Below the pieces are notes generated by a model, which saw nothing but the letters and a program-made list of their open reading frames with translations, was not told the origin of the DNA and did no database searches. The translations under genes and the position numbers were made by a program. From NCBI RefSeq assembly GCF_018449525.1, contig NZ_JAAVUS010000005.1, positions 214,001-278,000 of the forward strand: a stretch of DNA of 64,000 nucleotides. The letters run 5' to 3'. This document shows positions 55,572-64,000 of the stretch, piece by piece. The stretch is from Bradyrhizobium sp. dw_78 (GTDB lineage: Bacteria > Pseudomonadota > Alphaproteobacteria > Rhizobiales > Xanthobacteraceae). Position 1 is the first letter of the stretch; each line of letters opens with the position of its first letter.

Positions 55572-55955
55572 ATGATGGAGATCGAAACCCAGGCGCTCAC
55601 CAGTTGCGAGGTTGCGGCCGATGGCGGTGCCATTTCGCTCGGTTTCGTCGATTCCAGCGGCAGGCCCGCCACGATCCGGCTATCCCTGAATCAGGTTGGC
55701 GCGCTCGCCATGACCTTGCCGGGGCTGATCGACAAGGCCCTTCAGACACGCTTTGGTGATCAAAGCCTGCGTTACGCCTATCCGCTGGCGTCCTGGGCCG
55801 TCGAGCAATCGTCCGACCCCGCGCAAGGCATGGTGACGCTGCGCACCGTCGACGGCTTCAGCGTCTGCTTTTCCATCCCGCGCGATCAGCAAAGCGAACT
55901 CGGCGAAGCGCTGGTGGCTGCGCCGGCGGCGAACATGGTGTTGCGGGCGCATTAG
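55572..55955 (+). CDS. Conserved-looking small protein, unknown function, possibly molybdenum-regulated
   Basis: 127 residues from ATG 55572 (next codon is also ATG; GGAG lies just upstream). Looks like a compact beta-rich domain: LTSCEVAADGGAISLGFVDSSGRPATIRLSLNQVGALAMTLPGLIDKAL, then YAYPLASWAVEQSSDPAQGMVTLRTVDGFSVCFSIP. No signal peptide and no motif recognised. Divergent from DUF2478, each with its own ModE-like box, and followed after 126 bases by the ModA-like gene. Confidence 0.7.
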   Translation: MMEIETQALTSCEVAADGGAISLGFVDSSGRPATIRLSLNQVGALAMTLPGLIDKALQTRFGDQSLRYAYPLASWAVEQSSDPAQGMVTLRTVDGFSVCFSIPRDQQSELGEALVAAPAANMVLRAH

Positions 55956-56081
55956 CGGCTTGCCCTTTTGGGTCACCGCTGCATTTAATGTGCATTACGT
56001 CAATTCCACCGTCATTCCGGGTTGGCCGAAGCGCCGGTCTGCTAGGGTACCCCCGCAACAACGGCAATGTGAAATAACGCC

Positions 56082-56885
56082 ATGCGTGTACTACTGGCGG
56101 CAATCATGATCGGGTTGGCTTCGTCATCGGTTTCAGCGGCTGAAATCCGGGTGATGGCGGCCGGAAGCCTGAAGGATGCATTCACGGCGATATTCGCCGA
56201 CTTCACCAGGCACTACGGCAGCGGCTTCACGCCGGTATGGGGACCATCCGGCGTGCTCCGCGAACGCCTGCAAAAGGGCGAAGCATTCGATGTCTTCGCC
56301 TCGGCCGCGTTGCCGCATGCGCAGGCCCTGACCGACGCGGGCGTGTCCGGTCCGAGCGTGATGTTCGCGCGCAATGCGCTGTGCGTCGTGACCACGGCCG
56401 GGAATGCGATCGATAGTGGCAATTTGATCGACACGCTGCTCAAACCTGAAATCCGCATCGGCACATCGACGCCGGTTGCCGATCCGTCCGGCGACTATAC
56501 CTGGGAGATGTTTCGCAAGATCGGCGCGATGCGGCCCGGCGCCTTCGAAACGCTGTCCGGGAAAGCGCAGCAATTATTCGGCGGTCCTGCGACGGCCGCA
56601 CCGGCGAACGGGCGTCTGCGGCCGCTGGTTGCGCTCGATGACGGCCAGATCGATCTGTTCATCTTTTATTGTTCGGGCGCGCAGCAGATCGTTCGGGAGT
56701 CATCGAAGTACAAGTCGGTCGAGTTGCCGCCGGAGCTTTCGGTCGGTCCCGAATACGGCCTGACGGTCTCGCGCAAGGCGCAACCCGGCGCGGCCGATTT
56801 CGCGATGTATCTGCTGTCGCCGCAAGCCCAGGTCACGCTGAAGTCGTCCGGTTTTATTCCGGTCGCGTTGCCGGCGGCGCCGTAG
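56082..56885 (+). CDS. ModA-like extracellular substrate-binding protein
   Basis: 267 residues with a signal peptide (MRVLLAAIMIGLASSSVSAAE). Type-II binding fold of the molybdate/tungstate family: VMAAGSLKDAFTAIFADF (anion-binding Ser in A-A-G-S-L), WGPSGVLRERLQKGEAFDVFASAALPHAQAL, NALCVVT and DPSGDYTWEMF, with a late YCSGAQQI. No ModB or ModC is next to it, so it is an orphan that may use a distant permease or act as a sensor. The ligand could also be another oxyanion. Confidence 0.82.
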   Translation: MRVLLAAIMIGLASSSVSAAEIRVMAAGSLKDAFTAIFADFTRHYGSGFTPVWGPSGVLRERLQKGEAFDVFASAALPHAQALTDAGVSGPSVMFARNALCVVTTAGNAIDSGNLIDTLLKPEIRIGTSTPVADPSGDYTWEMFRKIGAMRPGAFETLSGKAQQLFGGPATAAPANGRLRPLVALDDGQIDLFIFYCSGAQQIVRESSKYKSVELPPELSVGPEYGLTVSRKAQPGAADFAMYLLSPQAQVTLKSSGFIPVALPAAP

Positions 56886-56888
56886 CGC

Positions 56889-57740
56889 TTACGCGCCCTT
56901 CACAAATTTGGCGAAAGCCTCGGCGTAATCGGGATGCCATCGCGACAATGCGGGCCGATTCTCGACGATATCGCCCACCGCCCACAGGATGCGCCGTTCG
57001 TCGAGTTGCCGCGACACATCGTTGTCCGGACAAAGAATATAGAAGTCTCCGGCGTCGATCCGCTCGACCATGAAGTCGACGGTCTGCTCCGGCGTCCAGG
57101 CGCCGGCCGGCTTTTCGGTGCGGCCCCTGGCGGTCAGGCCGGTGAAGACGAAGCCGGGGATCAGCAGATGGGCGCTGATCTGGCTGCCGGCTGTGCTGCG
57201 CAATTCGTGCTGCAAGGCTTCCGTGAAGGCTTTCACACCGGCTTTCGAGACGTTGTAGGCGGGATCGCCGGGCGGCGTGGTGATGCCCTGCTTGGAACCG
57301 GTATTGATGATCAGGCCCGGCCGTCCGCGCTCGATCATATGCGGCGCGAACACCTGGGAGCCGTTGACGACGCCCCACAGATTGACGGCAAGAACGCGCT
57401 GCCAGCTCTCGGCGGGACCGAACATCTGGCTGCCCGGCTGGATGCCGGCATTGTTCATCAGGATATCGGTGCCGCCGAAGCGCCGCTGCACCGCGGTCTC
57501 CAGTCCGGCGAGATCTTCGCGGCGGCTGACGTCAACCGCCGCAGCCATGATGCTGGCTGCCCCGCCCGGCGCCACGGACGACAGTTTTGTTTCGGCCGCA
57601 GCAAGACGATCGCCGCCGACATCGGCAATACAAACCTTCATGCCGCGGCTGGCGAATTTCAGGGCGGCCGCAAGCCCGATGCCGGACGCGCCTCCGGTAA
57701 TCACGGCAACATTGTTTGGCGACATGGCGGCATGGGGCAT
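56889..57740 (-). CDS. Short-chain dehydrogenase/reductase (SDR)
   Basis: 283 residues from ATG 57740 (GGAG upstream). Classical SDR: VAVITGGASGIGLAAAL (12-28, cofactor), NNAGI motif in ILMNNAGIQPG, Ser in INTGSKQG, and the catalytic Y-x-x-x-K in AYNVSKAGVKAF. An Asp after the second strand (CIADVGGDR) favours NAD(H) over NADP(H). Substrate unknown. Converges with the ModA-like gene, three bases between their ends. Confidence 0.92.
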   Translation of the reverse strand: MPHAAMSPNNVAVITGGASGIGLAAALKFASRGMKVCIADVGGDRLAAAETKLSSVAPGGAASIMAAAVDVSRREDLAGLETAVQRRFGGTDILMNNAGIQPGSQMFGPAESWQRVLAVNLWGVVNGSQVFAPHMIERGRPGLIINTGSKQGITTPPGDPAYNVSKAGVKAFTEALQHELRSTAGSQISAHLLIPGFVFTGLTARGRTEKPAGAWTPEQTVDFMVERIDAGDFYILCPDNDVSRQLDERRILWAVGDIVENRPALSRWHPDYAEAFAKFVKGA

Positions 57741-57779
57741 CGGCGTTCTCCGGGCGAAATGTAACGGCGTTGATCAGGT

Positions 57780-57880
57780 TAGAGCGTTTTCGAGCAAAGT
57801 GGAAACGCGGTTCGCGTGAAGAAAACGTGTCAAAACGAGAATCTGAATCTAGAGCTTCAATCCTGATTCAATCACAGCCG
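57780..57880. repeat. Mosaic intergenic repeat, copy D
   Basis: TAGAGCGTTTTCGAGCAAAG, GGTTCGCGTGAAGAAAACG and TCCTGATTCAATCA in the same order as copies C and E. It lies in the 330-base gap between the divergent SDR and aldehyde dehydrogenase genes; the rest of that gap shows nothing I can name. Confidence 0.7.
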
Positions 57881-58070
57881 AAACTCCAGCACGATCCGGC
57901 CGCCATGCGCGAAACGGCATGGAAGGTCATCGTGCGGCGCTCGCTCCAAACGGCGGCCGCGCTTTACGGTTTCGTCCCATCGATGTAGTAACTTGAATAT
58001 AACGATCCAATGCGGATCGATATCATGCCGGTCGATATCAAGGGAGAGCAGACATGAAGGGACAACAGAC

Positions 58071-59567
58071 ATGGCCGTGACGCAGGCGATACCGATCACC
58101 CGCCATCCCTATGCGGATGGCTCCTACAAGAAAATGCTGATCGACGGCAAATGGGTCGACGCCGCCTCGGGCAAGAAATTCGAAACCCATAATCCCGCCA
58201 CCGGCGAATTGCTGGCGACTGTCGCCGAGGGCGACGCGGAGGACATCGATCGCGCGGTTGCCGCCGCCCGCCGCGCCTTCGAAGGTCCGTGGAGCAAGGT
58301 CAAGCCGTTCGAACGGCAGAGCCTGCTGCTCAAGCTTGCCGATCTCGTCGAGAAGAATTTCGAGGAATTGTCGCAGCTCGACACCCTCGACATGGGCGCG
58401 CCGATCAGCCGCACCCGCGGCAACAAACTGCGCGTGATCGGCATGCTGCGCTATTACGCTGGGCAGGCGACCGCATTGCTGGGCGAAACCATCGAGAACT
58501 CGCTGCCCGGAGAAGTCTTCTCCTACACGCTGAAGGAGCCGGTCGGCGTCGTCGGCGCCATCATTCCCTGGAACGGTCCGCTCGGCGCCAGCGTCTGGAA
58601 GATCGGCCCGGCGATTGCGACCGGTTGCACCGTGGTCCTGAAACCGGCGGAAGAAGCGCCGCTGACCTCGCTGCGGCTTGCGGAACTGGCGATGGAAGCC
58701 GGCATTCCGCCCGGCGTCGTCAACGTGGTGACGGGATATGGCGAGACCGCGGGCGCGGCGCTCGCCTCGCATTCCGGCGTCGACAAGGTTGCCTTTACCG
58801 GCTCGCATGTCACGGGACAGTCGATCATCCGGGCGTCGGCGGGCAACCTCAAGCGCGTATCGCTTGAACTCGGCGGCAAATCGCCCGATATCGTGTTTGC
58901 CGACGCTGATCTCGACCAGGCGGTCCCCGGCGCCGCGATGGCGGTGTTCGCCAATTCCGGCCAGATCTGCAGCGCCGGCACGCGGCTGTTCGTCGAGCAC
59001 AAGATCTACGACGAGTTCGTCGGCCGTGTCGCCGAATACGGCAAGAAGCTGCAGGTCGGCAACGGCCTCGATCCCAACACGCAAATTGGTCCGCTGGTGT
59101 CGAAGCAGCAGTTGGAGCGGGTGTCCGATTATCTCGCCATCGGCCAGAAGGAGGGCGCTCGCGCGCTCGCCGGCGGCGCGCGGCTGACCGAGGGCGCCTT
59201 GGCGAAAGGCTATTTCGTGCCGCCGACGGTGTTCGCCAATGTCCAGGACAACATGCGGATCGCACAGGAGGAGATCTTCGGTCCGGTGATTTCGGCGATT
59301 TCGTTCAAGGACACCGATGAGCTGATCCGGCGCGCCAACGCCACCACCTTCGGCCTCGGCAGCGGCGTCTGGACCACCAATGTCGGCAAGGCGCATCAGG
59401 TCGCCAAAGCGTTGCGCGCCGGCTCGGTCTGGGTCAATTGCTATCAGGCGATGGATCCGGCGGTGCCGTTCGGCGGCTACAAGATGAGCGGCTATGGCCG
59501 CGAGTCAGGCAAGCAGCACCTGGAGGAATACCTCAACGTCAAGGCGGTCTGGATCAAGACGGCCTGA
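58071..59567 (+). CDS. NAD(P)-dependent aldehyde dehydrogenase family protein
   Basis: 498 residues from ATG 58071 (AGGGAC upstream); an earlier in-frame start at 57993 adds unconserved residues. Motifs: PWNGPLGASVWKIGPAIATGCTVVLKPAEEAPLTSL (cofactor Lys), GFTGSHVTGQSI-type loop (VAFTGSHVTGQSI), catalytic Glu in SLELGGKSPD, catalytic Cys in FANSGQICSAGTR and EEIFGPVISAI. Oxidises an aldehyde to the acid in the cytosol. The overall pattern resembles betaine-aldehyde / phenylacetaldehyde dehydrogenases; substrate not determined. Confidence 0.93.
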   Translation: MAVTQAIPITRHPYADGSYKKMLIDGKWVDAASGKKFETHNPATGELLATVAEGDAEDIDRAVAAARRAFEGPWSKVKPFERQSLLLKLADLVEKNFEELSQLDTLDMGAPISRTRGNKLRVIGMLRYYAGQATALLGETIENSLPGEVFSYTLKEPVGVVGAIIPWNGPLGASVWKIGPAIATGCTVVLKPAEEAPLTSLRLAELAMEAGIPPGVVNVVTGYGETAGAALASHSGVDKVAFTGSHVTGQSIIRASAGNLKRVSLELGGKSPDIVFADADLDQAVPGAAMAVFANSGQICSAGTRLFVEHKIYDEFVGRVAEYGKKLQVGNGLDPNTQIGPLVSKQQLERVSDYLAIGQKEGARALAGGARLTEGALAKGYFVPPTVFANVQDNMRIAQEEIFGPVISAISFKDTDELIRRANATTFGLGSGVWTTNVGKAHQVAKALRAGSVWVNCYQAMDPAVPFGGYKMSGYGRESGKQHLEEYLNVKAVWIKTA

Positions 59568-59652
59568 TGTGGCTTGCCATTGTAAGATCGGAAGTGGCGG
59601 CTACGGCCGCCACTCTCATGTCGGGCCTGATGACCGGCTGTTCCGGAGATGG

Positions 59653-59746
59653 TCGGTTCTGATTGAATCAGACCGAAGCTCCAGATTCTTGTTTTGACGC
59701 GTTTTCTTCACGCGAACCGGTTTCCACTTCGCTCGAAAACGCTCTA
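59653..59746. repeat. Mosaic intergenic repeat, copy E, ending in the stop codon of the ModE-like gene
   Basis: On the minus strand: TAGAGCGTTTTCGAGCGAAG, GGTTCGCGTGAAGAAAACGC, then TCTGATTCAATCAGAACC. It starts with the TAG (59746-59744) that ends the ModE-like frame, as copy B does for tauE. Confidence 0.75.
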
Positions 59747-60127
59747 CCGGCTGGCGCTTTTCTTCGGCCGTCCGATGTCGGATTGCAGCGCCTCGAGTTC
59801 TTTCTTGACGGCGTGGGCCGCGTCGCGCTCGATCTTGCGGTAACGCGCAACCAGCGAGAGGCCGAACGGCGTCAGCATGGCTCCGCCGCCGTTCTTGCCG
59901 CCGGTCTGGCGCTCGACCGCGGCCTGCCGGCAGATGCGGTTGATTTCGTCGACCAGATCCCAGGCCCGCTTGTAGGACATATCCATCGCGCGCCCCGCCG
60001 CCGAAATCGAGCCGCAGGTATGAATATTCTCCAACAGCAGGATTTTTCCCGGCCCGATCCGGCCTTCCGCGTCGAGGTCGATGCGGACGCTGAGGGAAGG
60101 AAGCGGTCGGGCGCCGGATTTCTGCAT
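59744..60127 (-). CDS. ModE-type winged-helix transcriptional regulator (DNA-binding domain only)
   Basis: 127 residues from ATG 60127. LysR-like N-terminal HTH as in ModE: RIGPGKILLLENIHTCGSISAAGRAMDMSYKRAWDLVDEINRICRQAAVERQTGGKNGGGAMLTPFGLSLVARYRKIE. SISAAGRAMDMSYKRAWDLVDEIN and the GGxxGGGA wing are diagnostic of ModE. The C-terminal molbindin (Mop) domains of full ModE are missing, so it may not sense molybdate by itself. It is a good candidate to read the two boxes near 55.5 kb. Confidence 0.88.
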   Translation of the reverse strand: MQKSGARPLPSLSVRIDLDAEGRIGPGKILLLENIHTCGSISAAGRAMDMSYKRAWDLVDEINRICRQAAVERQTGGKNGGGAMLTPFGLSLVARYRKIERDAAHAVKKELEALQSDIGRPKKSASR

Positions 60128-60236
60128 GGAAGACTTGCCTCTCGCTTCACCCGGCCGACATTGCCACTGAAGCCTTTTGCGAACAAGATAAGCTGGCACC
60201 ATATCCGGTTCACGGAATAATTTTCAGAGCGCAGGC

Positions 60237-61364
60237 ATGAATTATCCATCGCTGTTTTCACCGCTCGAAATCGGCCGCTGCCAGCTTAAGCACCGCGTCG
60301 TGATGGCGCCGCTGACGCGGATGCGGGCCGAAAAACCGAGCCTGGCGCCGCGGCCGCTGAATGCGGAATATTACGGCCAGCGCGCCACGCCGGGCGGCCT
60401 GATCATCGCGGAAGCATCGCCCGTGATGGCGACCGGATTCGGCAATCCGGGCGTGCCCGGCATCTATTCGGAACAGCAGATCGAAGGCTGGCGCAAGGTC
60501 GTCGATGCCGTCCACGCCAAGGGCGGCTTTATCTTTCTCCAGCTCTGGCATGTCGGGCGCGTCTCGCATTCCTCGTTGCAGCCGGGCGGCGCGCTGCCGG
60601 TGGCGCCGTCGGCGGTGCCGATCTCGGCTGAACTGAAGGCCATGACGGCCGACGGGAAGTCCGTCGCCTACGAGACGCCGCGCGCGCTGAAGACAAGCGA
60701 GATTCCCGGAATCATCGGTGCTTACAAGCAAGGGGCGCGCAACGCGCTGGCCGCCGGATTCGACGGCGTCGAAATCCACGGCGCCAACGGCTATCTGATC
60801 GAGCAATTCCTGCAATCGCGCACCAACCTGCGCACCGATCAATATGGCGGATCGATCGAGAACCGTGCGCGTTTCCTGATGGACGTCACGCGAGCCGCGA
60901 TCGAAGTCTGGGGCGCCGATCGCGTCGGCGTGCGGCTGTCGCCCTACGGCGTCGCCAATGACAGCGGCGAACCCGATCCGATGCCGCTCTATAGCCACGT
61001 CGTCAAGGCCCTCAATCCGCTCGGCCTTGCCTATCTGCATTTCATCGAGCCACGCTCGAGCGGGGCGGGGCGCGCCGAGGTCAACCACCAGAACGTGCCT
61101 TCGGCGATGGTGCTGTTCCGGCCGATCTGGAACGGAAAACTGATCACCGCGGGCGGCTTTACCGGCGAAACGGCCGATGCGGCGATCGCCGCGGGTCACG
61201 CCGATGCAATCGCATTCGGCCGCCTCTTCATTTCCAACCCGGACCTGCCGCGCCGCCTGCAACGCGGCTACGAGCTGGCGCCCTACAACCGCGCGACCTT
61301 CTACGGCGGCGAAGCGGCCGGCTATACCGATTATCCCGCCTATGATGAGTTGGCGCGGGCCTGA
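60237..61364 (+). CDS. Old Yellow Enzyme family FMN alkene reductase
   Basis: 375 residues. FMN enzyme that reduces activated C=C bonds with NAD(P)H (NemA-like). Signs: FSPLEIGRCQLKHRVVMAPLTRMRA at the start (Thr near FMN), QLWHVGRVSH, GFDGVEIHGANGYLIEQFLQSRTNLRTDQYGGSIENRARF (H-x-x-N substrate pair and Y), and GGFTGETADAAIAAGHADAIAFGRLFISNPDLP for FMN phosphate. ATG 60237 gives the normal N-terminus. Divergent from the ModE-like gene; no clear regulator site. Confidence 0.94.
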   Translation: MNYPSLFSPLEIGRCQLKHRVVMAPLTRMRAEKPSLAPRPLNAEYYGQRATPGGLIIAEASPVMATGFGNPGVPGIYSEQQIEGWRKVVDAVHAKGGFIFLQLWHVGRVSHSSLQPGGALPVAPSAVPISAELKAMTADGKSVAYETPRALKTSEIPGIIGAYKQGARNALAAGFDGVEIHGANGYLIEQFLQSRTNLRTDQYGGSIENRARFLMDVTRAAIEVWGADRVGVRLSPYGVANDSGEPDPMPLYSHVVKALNPLGLAYLHFIEPRSSGAGRAEVNHQNVPSAMVLFRPIWNGKLITAGGFTGETADAAIAAGHADAIAFGRLFISNPDLPRRLQRGYELAPYNRATFYGGEAAGYTDYPAYDELARA

Positions 61365-61390
61365 GTTGGCAACGTCATTGCCAATGATCT

Positions 61391-61439
61391 CGTCATTCCG
61401 GGACGGGCCTGCGCCGATGGCGCATCCCGAAGTGACGAG
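61391..61439. repeat. Short palindromic repeat (CGTCATTCCGGG family)
   Basis: CGTCATTCCGGGACGGGC...GGCGCATCCCGAAGTGACG; a short relative of the element at 10921-11019, between the Old Yellow Enzyme and ThDP enzyme genes. The remaining 190 bases of the gap hold nothing clear. Confidence 0.6.
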
Positions 61440-61630
61440 GGCGTGAAGCAGGTGAATTGAGCCGCGCTCGAAAAAGAAAACGCGCTCCGGCCGCGAAGCG
61501 ATATTTTGGTGCGAGCGCCTGATCCCGTCCGTGCAGGGCAGCCATGACCGGCCTCCATTGATCTCCCCAGCAAAGATCGGCCATGTTGTCGCCGATCCCG
61601 GCGGCAACGGCCGCGGGCTGGAGGAAACAT

Positions 61631-63295
61631 ATGAAGTATCGCATTACCGGGCGCTCGGCCTTTCTCGCGTTGCTCAAGGACGAGGGAATCACCCATCTGT
61701 TCGGCAATCCCGGCACCACCGAGCTGCCGATCATGCACGCCCTGAAGGACCATCCCGACCTCACCTATGTGATGGCGATGCAGGAAAGCCTGGTGGTCGC
61801 GATCGCCGATGGCTACAGCCGCGCTTCCGGCCGCCTGGTCGCCTGCAACGTCCATGTCGCGCCCGGCCTTGGCAACGCGATGGGGTCGCTGTTCAACGCG
61901 AAGTTCACCGGCACGCCGATGATCCTGACCGCCGGCCAGCAGGAGCAGGGCCACGGCCTGATGGAGCCGGTGCTGTACGGCCCGCTGGTGCAGATGGCCG
62001 AGCCGCTGGTGAAATGGGCGGTCGAAGTGACGCGGCTGGAGGACCTGCCGCGAATCGTGCGCCGCGCCGCCAAGATCGCGACCACGCCGCCGACCGGGCC
62101 GGTGTTCATCTCGCTGCCCGGCGACATCCTCAATGCCGAGGCCGGCATCGAACTTGGCCGCTCGACCCGTGTCGATGCCCGCGTGCGTCCCTCCGACGAC
62201 GCCTTGCAGGCGCTGGCGCAGCGCATCCTGAAAGCGCAAAATCCGGTCATCATCGCCGGCGACGAGATCGTGAAGAGCGATGCGTTGCAGGAGGCCGCGG
62301 CCTTCGCCGCCACGCTCGGCGCGCCCGCCTATCAGTGCTCGACGCCCTATGGATCGCATTTCCTGTCGGAGAGCCCGTGCTACATGGGTTCGCTGTCGCG
62401 GCTGCAAAAGCAGGTCCGTGACCTGCTGTCGCCTTACGATCTCATGATCGTGCTCGGCGCCGATCCGCTGCGCATGTCGGTGTTCTCTGAGGTCGATCCG
62501 CTGCCTGACGGGCTGTCGATCGTTCAGGTCGGCCTGGTCGACTGGGACCTCGCCAAGAATTACGGCGCCGAGATCGCGTTGAAGGCAGATGTGAAGGAAA
62601 CGCTGCGCGCGCTGATCCCGGCGCTGAAGGCCGCGGGCGGTTCGGCGCTCGAGACCCGCGCCAGACAGGGCATGGCTGCGCTGGCGGCGAAGAACTGGAC
62701 CGCGCGGCGCGCGAAACTGGTCGAGGAAATTTCCAGGGCCGGGGACCGCTCGCCGATCGATCCGGACTGGCTGGCGTTGCAGGTGGTCGAAGCGATGCCC
62801 GACAACGCCATCCTGGTCGACGAGGCCCTGACCTCCTCACGCTACATGACCGCGCTGCGCCCCTATCGCGACCGTTACGACTATCATGCGCTGGCCTCGG
62901 GCGGCATCGGCTGGGGCGTGCCGGCCTCGGTCGGCGTCAGCCTTGCGAACCCGGACCGGCCGGTGGTGTGCTTCTCCGGCGACGGCAGTTCGATGTATTC
63001 GATCCAGGCGCTGTGGACCGCCGCCAATCACAAGCTGCCGCTGACCTTCGTGATCATCAACAATGGCGGCTACCGCATCATCAAGCAGCGGCTGCTCGCG
63101 TTTCATGGCGACGATCATTATGTCGGCATGGATTTCATCGATCCGCCGGTGGATTTTGCCGGCGTCGCCCGCTCGCTTGGGCTGGAGGCGATGACGATCA
63201 CCGATCCCAAGGAGTTGAAGTCCGCGCTGTCGTCGGCGTTCAGGCGGCCGGGGACCAAACTGATCGAGGTCATGGTCAATCATTCGGTGAACTGA
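61631..63295 (+). CDS. Thiamine-diphosphate-dependent decarboxylase/synthase, benzoylformate-decarboxylase-like
   Basis: 554 residues from ATG 61631 (GGAGG upstream); the frame opens at 61583 but without conservation. Three-domain ThDP enzyme: LFGNPGTTELPIMHAL and the activating Glu in MAMQESLVVAIADGYSRASG (about 49-50), a central domain with PVIIAGDEIVKSDALQEA, and the ThDP/Mg motif GDGSSMYSIQALWTAANHKLPLTFVIINNGGY (G-D-G...N-N). Closest in style to benzoylformate decarboxylase and acetolactate-synthase-like proteins; the substrate 2-oxo acid is not certain. Confidence 0.88.
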   Translation: MKYRITGRSAFLALLKDEGITHLFGNPGTTELPIMHALKDHPDLTYVMAMQESLVVAIADGYSRASGRLVACNVHVAPGLGNAMGSLFNAKFTGTPMILTAGQQEQGHGLMEPVLYGPLVQMAEPLVKWAVEVTRLEDLPRIVRRAAKIATTPPTGPVFISLPGDILNAEAGIELGRSTRVDARVRPSDDALQALAQRILKAQNPVIIAGDEIVKSDALQEAAAFAATLGAPAYQCSTPYGSHFLSESPCYMGSLSRLQKQVRDLLSPYDLMIVLGADPLRMSVFSEVDPLPDGLSIVQVGLVDWDLAKNYGAEIALKADVKETLRALIPALKAAGGSALETRARQGMAALAAKNWTARRAKLVEEISRAGDRSPIDPDWLALQVVEAMPDNAILVDEALTSSRYMTALRPYRDRYDYHALASGGIGWGVPASVGVSLANPDRPVVCFSGDGSSMYSIQALWTAANHKLPLTFVIINNGGYRIIKQRLLAFHGDDHYVGMDFIDPPVDFAGVARSLGLEAMTITDPKELKSALSSAFRRPGTKLIEVMVNHSVN

Positions 63296-63402
63296 GCGCG
63301 ATCCGCTCGGACCGTCGGGCAGGCGATCATTTCCGGTCATGGATTGCGCGCAAGCGATTCGGTATAGGATGCGCGCAACCGCAGCCCGCCGGGAGAATTG
63401 GC

Positions 63403-64000
63403 TTGGATCAGATCGCTTACGTCAACGGCTCGTTCGTGCCTCTCGCGGAAGCCAGGGTGTCCGTCATGGACCGTGGCTTCCTGTTCGCCGATGGCATCTA
63501 TGAAGTCGCGGCCGTGCTGGACGGCAAGCTGATCGACAATGCATCACATCTCGCGCGGTTGCAGCGTTCGGTCGGTGAGATCGCGCTGGAACTGCCGGAA
63601 ACGATCGATCGAATCCAGGAGATTCAGAAGGAACTGATCGCGCGCAACAACCTCGTCAGCGGCATGGTCTATCTGCAAGTGACGCGCGGCGCCGATGTGG
63701 GGCGGGATTTCGCGTTTCCGAAGCGCGTCAAGCCGACCCTGATCATGTTCACTTCGGCCAAGGATATCGTCAACGCGCCGTCGGCCAAGACCGGCATCCG
63801 CGTGATCACCGTGCCCGATATCCGCTGGGCGCGCCGCGACGTCAAGAGCGTGGCGCTGCTGGCGCAGGTGCTGGCCAAGCAGGCCGCGGCGGAAGCCGGC
63901 GCCAGCGAGGCCTGGATGATCGAGGACGGCCTGGTGACCGAAGGCGGATCGTCGTCGGCGTTTATTCTCACGCAGGACGACGTGCTGGTGACGCGGCAGA
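63403..64000 (+). CDS. D-amino-acid aminotransferase (class IV PLP enzyme), 3' end outside the window
   Basis: 199 codons are present. Start TTG 63403 after GGGAGA gives LDQIAYVNGSFVPLAEARVSVMDRGFLFADGIYEVAAVLDG, the D-alanine transaminase N-terminus. VYLQVTRGADVGRDFAFP and the PLP lysine in RRDVKSVALLAQVLAKQAA are family marks, and GLVTEGGSSSAFIL is the phosphate-binding loop. Transfers amino groups between D-amino acids and 2-oxo acids, supplying D-Ala/D-Glu. Class IV members also include branched-chain aminotransferase and aminodeoxychorismate lyase, but this pattern favours DAAT. Confidence 0.88.
   Translation, partial: MDQIAYVNGSFVPLAEARVSVMDRGFLFADGIYEVAAVLDGKLIDNASHLARLQRSVGEIALELPETIDRIQEIQKELIARNNLVSGMVYLQVTRGADVGRDFAFPKRVKPTLIMFTSAKDIVNAPSAKTGIRVITVPDIRWARRDVKSVALLAQVLAKQAAAEAGASEAWMIEDGLVTEGGSSSAFILTQDDVLVTRQ

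Overview
The window is high-GC DNA from an alphaproteobacterium of the Bradyrhizobium / Rhodopseudomonas / Nitrobacter group. The evidence is the gene content (homospermidine synthase with an ornithine decarboxylase, Azt-type zinc transporter, CpdR, ROSE-controlled Hsp20, BBP2-type outer-membrane protein) and several intergenic repeat families of the kind that fill Bradyrhizobium intergenes. It is mostly core chromosome. The exceptions are one AT-rich gene of foreign look (25.2-26.5 kb) and repeat-filled gaps.

Layout. 0-4.8 kb: truncated NDP-forming acyl-CoA synthetase, an htpG broken by one extra base, a GNAT acetyltransferase, sodB and crcB. 4.8-9.7 kb: a zinc-scarcity operon headed by a Zur-type palindrome that overlaps a TATAAT box, followed by ABC importer aztABC, a His-rich CobW/ZNG1-type GTPase and a translationally coupled WD40 protein. 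9.8-16.2 kb: MgtC-like protein, polyamine genes (hss, odc with a long structured leader), RidA, and a GNAT gene carrying an in-frame palindromic insertion. 16.3-24.4 kb: dcp, a DUF1007 remnant with a nonsense codon, MAPEG, hemH, kdsD and an outer-membrane beta-barrel. 24.4-27 kb: inverted repeat copy and the DUF2971 gene. 27.2-33.6 kb: gltD and gltB with a good sigma-54 promoter upstream of gltB.

34-44 kb: exported protein, Hsp20 with ROSE thermometer and RpoH promoter, lipase-like hydrolase, TauE/SafE exporter, LysR, hisN, a candidate trans-acting sRNA with anti-Shine-Dalgarno loops, N-formylglutamate amidohydrolase family protein, cpdR, tRNA-Val(GAC), a lipoprotein and hydA. 44-54 kb: accessory metabolism, comprising LysR / CaiB-type CoA-transferase / Bug-type binding protein, two MarR-controlled efflux clusters (one with a duplicated TTGCATATGCAA operator) and a Tat-exported amidase. 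54.5-60.2 kb: a probable molybdenum group, with a DUF2478 protein and an unknown gene diverging from an intergenic region that holds two ModE-like boxes, then a ModA-like protein and, 3 kb on, a ModE-type winged-helix protein. 60.2-64 kb: Old Yellow Enzyme, ThDP decarboxylase and a D-amino-acid aminotransferase cut by the window edge.

Most interesting: the zinc operon with its GTPase/WD40 pair and possible small peptide; the palindromic element read through in frame inside a GNAT gene; the sRNA candidate; the ModE-box arrangement; and a repeat family whose first three bases (TAG) serve as stop codon for two genes.
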